Below are positions 6,357 to 6,784 of a stretch of 6,784 nt of DNA, one piece after another. A model generated the notes under the pieces. That model did not search any database. It was not told the DNA's origin and worked only from the letters and a program-made list of their open reading frames with translations. Source of the DNA: Comamonadaceae bacterium (GTDB lineage Bacteria; Pseudomonadota; Gammaproteobacteria; Burkholderiales; Burkholderiaceae_C); contig CANGYC010000130.1 in the NCBI GenBank assembly GCA_947457975.1, forward strand, positions 1 to 6,784, written 5' to 3'. Both the position numbers and the translations under genes were made by a program. How positions within the stretch are numbered: position 1 is the stretch's first letter; the number at the start of each line of letters is the position of its first letter.

Positions 6357-6784
6357 ATGCGCATCGAGTCGCTGCACCTGCTGCAGCAGGCGTGCTGGGA
6401 GGAACTGGAGCAGGCAACCCAGGAGCGTGAGCACGGCTGGCGTGTCATGACGCTGGCCACCGTCGATGCGCGCGGTGCCGACGCGCGGTCCGTCATCGTC
6501 CGCGAGGTGGATGCCGGTCTGCGCCGCCTGGTGTTCTTCACCGACGATCGATCGCCCAAACTGCGGCAGCTCGAACACCATCCGCAGGGCACGCTGCTGG
6601 CCTGGTGCCCACGGCTGTCGTGGCAAATCCGCCTGCGCGTGGGCCTGCGCCGCGAGGCAGATCAGCACTTGGCGCTGTCGCGCTGGGCCCGCTTGCGCCT
6701 GTCGCCGGCCGCGCAGGACTACCTGTCGCCCCTGGCGCCGGGCGAGCCGTTGGTCGAGGTTGCCAACCAGGAACGGGGGTCGCG
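6357..6784 (+). CDS. PNPOx-like FMN-binding family protein, 3'-truncated
   Basis: The reading frame is open from ATG 6357 to the window edge (142 codons plus two bases) with no stop, so the gene is cut off. The visible part follows the pyridoxamine-5'-phosphate oxidase-like split-barrel pattern: an N-terminal helix (MRIESLHLLQQACWEELEQ), then WRVMTLATVDARG (28-40), RSVIVREVD (44-52), LVFFTDDRSPKLRQLEHHP and GTLLAWCPRLSWQIRLRV. This order resembles the FMN-binding core of PdxH (ATVD, R-IVL, F-T---S-K, then a strand ending in Q-R). True PdxH function cannot be claimed, since the C-terminal substrate residues are outside the window and the N terminus is short; a general PNPOx-like flavoprotein is more likely. 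It starts 19 bases after lysS on the same strand, which suggests a shared transcript. Confidence 0.82.
   Translation, partial: MRIESLHLLQQACWEELEQATQEREHGWRVMTLATVDARGADARSVIVREVDAGLRRLVFFTDDRSPKLRQLEHHPQGTLLAWCPRLSWQIRLRVGLRREADQHLALSRWARLRLSPAAQDYLSPLAPGEPLVEVANQERGS

Noticed and set aside
5879..6668. Overlapping minus-strand reading frames at the lysS 3' end and the flavoprotein gene
   Set aside because: The plus strand here encodes LysRS motif 3 and a clear PNPOx-like core; the minus-strand products have shadow-like composition.

Overview
The window reads as ordinary chromosome from a high-GC betaproteobacterium, most likely a member of the Burkholderiales close to the Comamonadaceae (Acidovorax, Hydrogenophaga or Rhodoferax type). 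The grounds are the protein sequences of TrpB, TrpA, AccD and LysRS, the trp–accD gene neighbourhood, and short GC-rich intergenic regions with TAAAAT or TAGAAT -10 boxes. All recognised genes lie on the + strand. I found no tRNA, rRNA, CRISPR array, transposase or integrase.

Layout. (1) Positions 1-1583 hold the 3' two thirds of trpB and a complete trpA, joined by a four-base ATGA overlap. They encode the two subunits of tryptophan synthase. (2) Positions 1584-1938 have no intact gene. They hold a 35-codon degenerate-looking reading frame with a DPFMG motif, then an AT-rich segment with a 25-base repeat occurring twice at a 33-base period and ending in a run of eight T. (3) Positions 1939-2988 encode a zinc-ribbon class I SAM-dependent methyltransferase with visibly lower GC than its neighbours. 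(4) Positions 2989-3985 hold a promoter-like region and accD, the carboxyltransferase beta subunit of acetyl-CoA carboxylase. (5) A perfect hairpin follows accD, then a stand-alone LON substrate-binding domain protein (4087-4731) and a second hairpin. (6) lysS, a class II lysyl-tRNA synthetase, fills 4808-6337. (7) A PNPOx-like flavoprotein gene starts 19 bases after lysS and runs off the right edge.

How the genes fit together. trpB, trpA and accD form a familiar neighbourhood in Betaproteobacteria, where accD usually follows trpA closely and folC usually follows accD. Here about 1.5 kb containing the methyltransferase separates trpA from accD, and the LON-domain gene and lysS stand where folC would be expected. 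Functionally the window is mostly housekeeping: amino-acid synthesis, fatty-acid synthesis and translation. The methyltransferase block is the only part that looks accessory.

I do not see a clear undescribed system. The parts most worth a second look are the insertion between trpA and accD, its repeat and possible near-leaderless promoter, and the possible DNA-methylase remnant after trpA.
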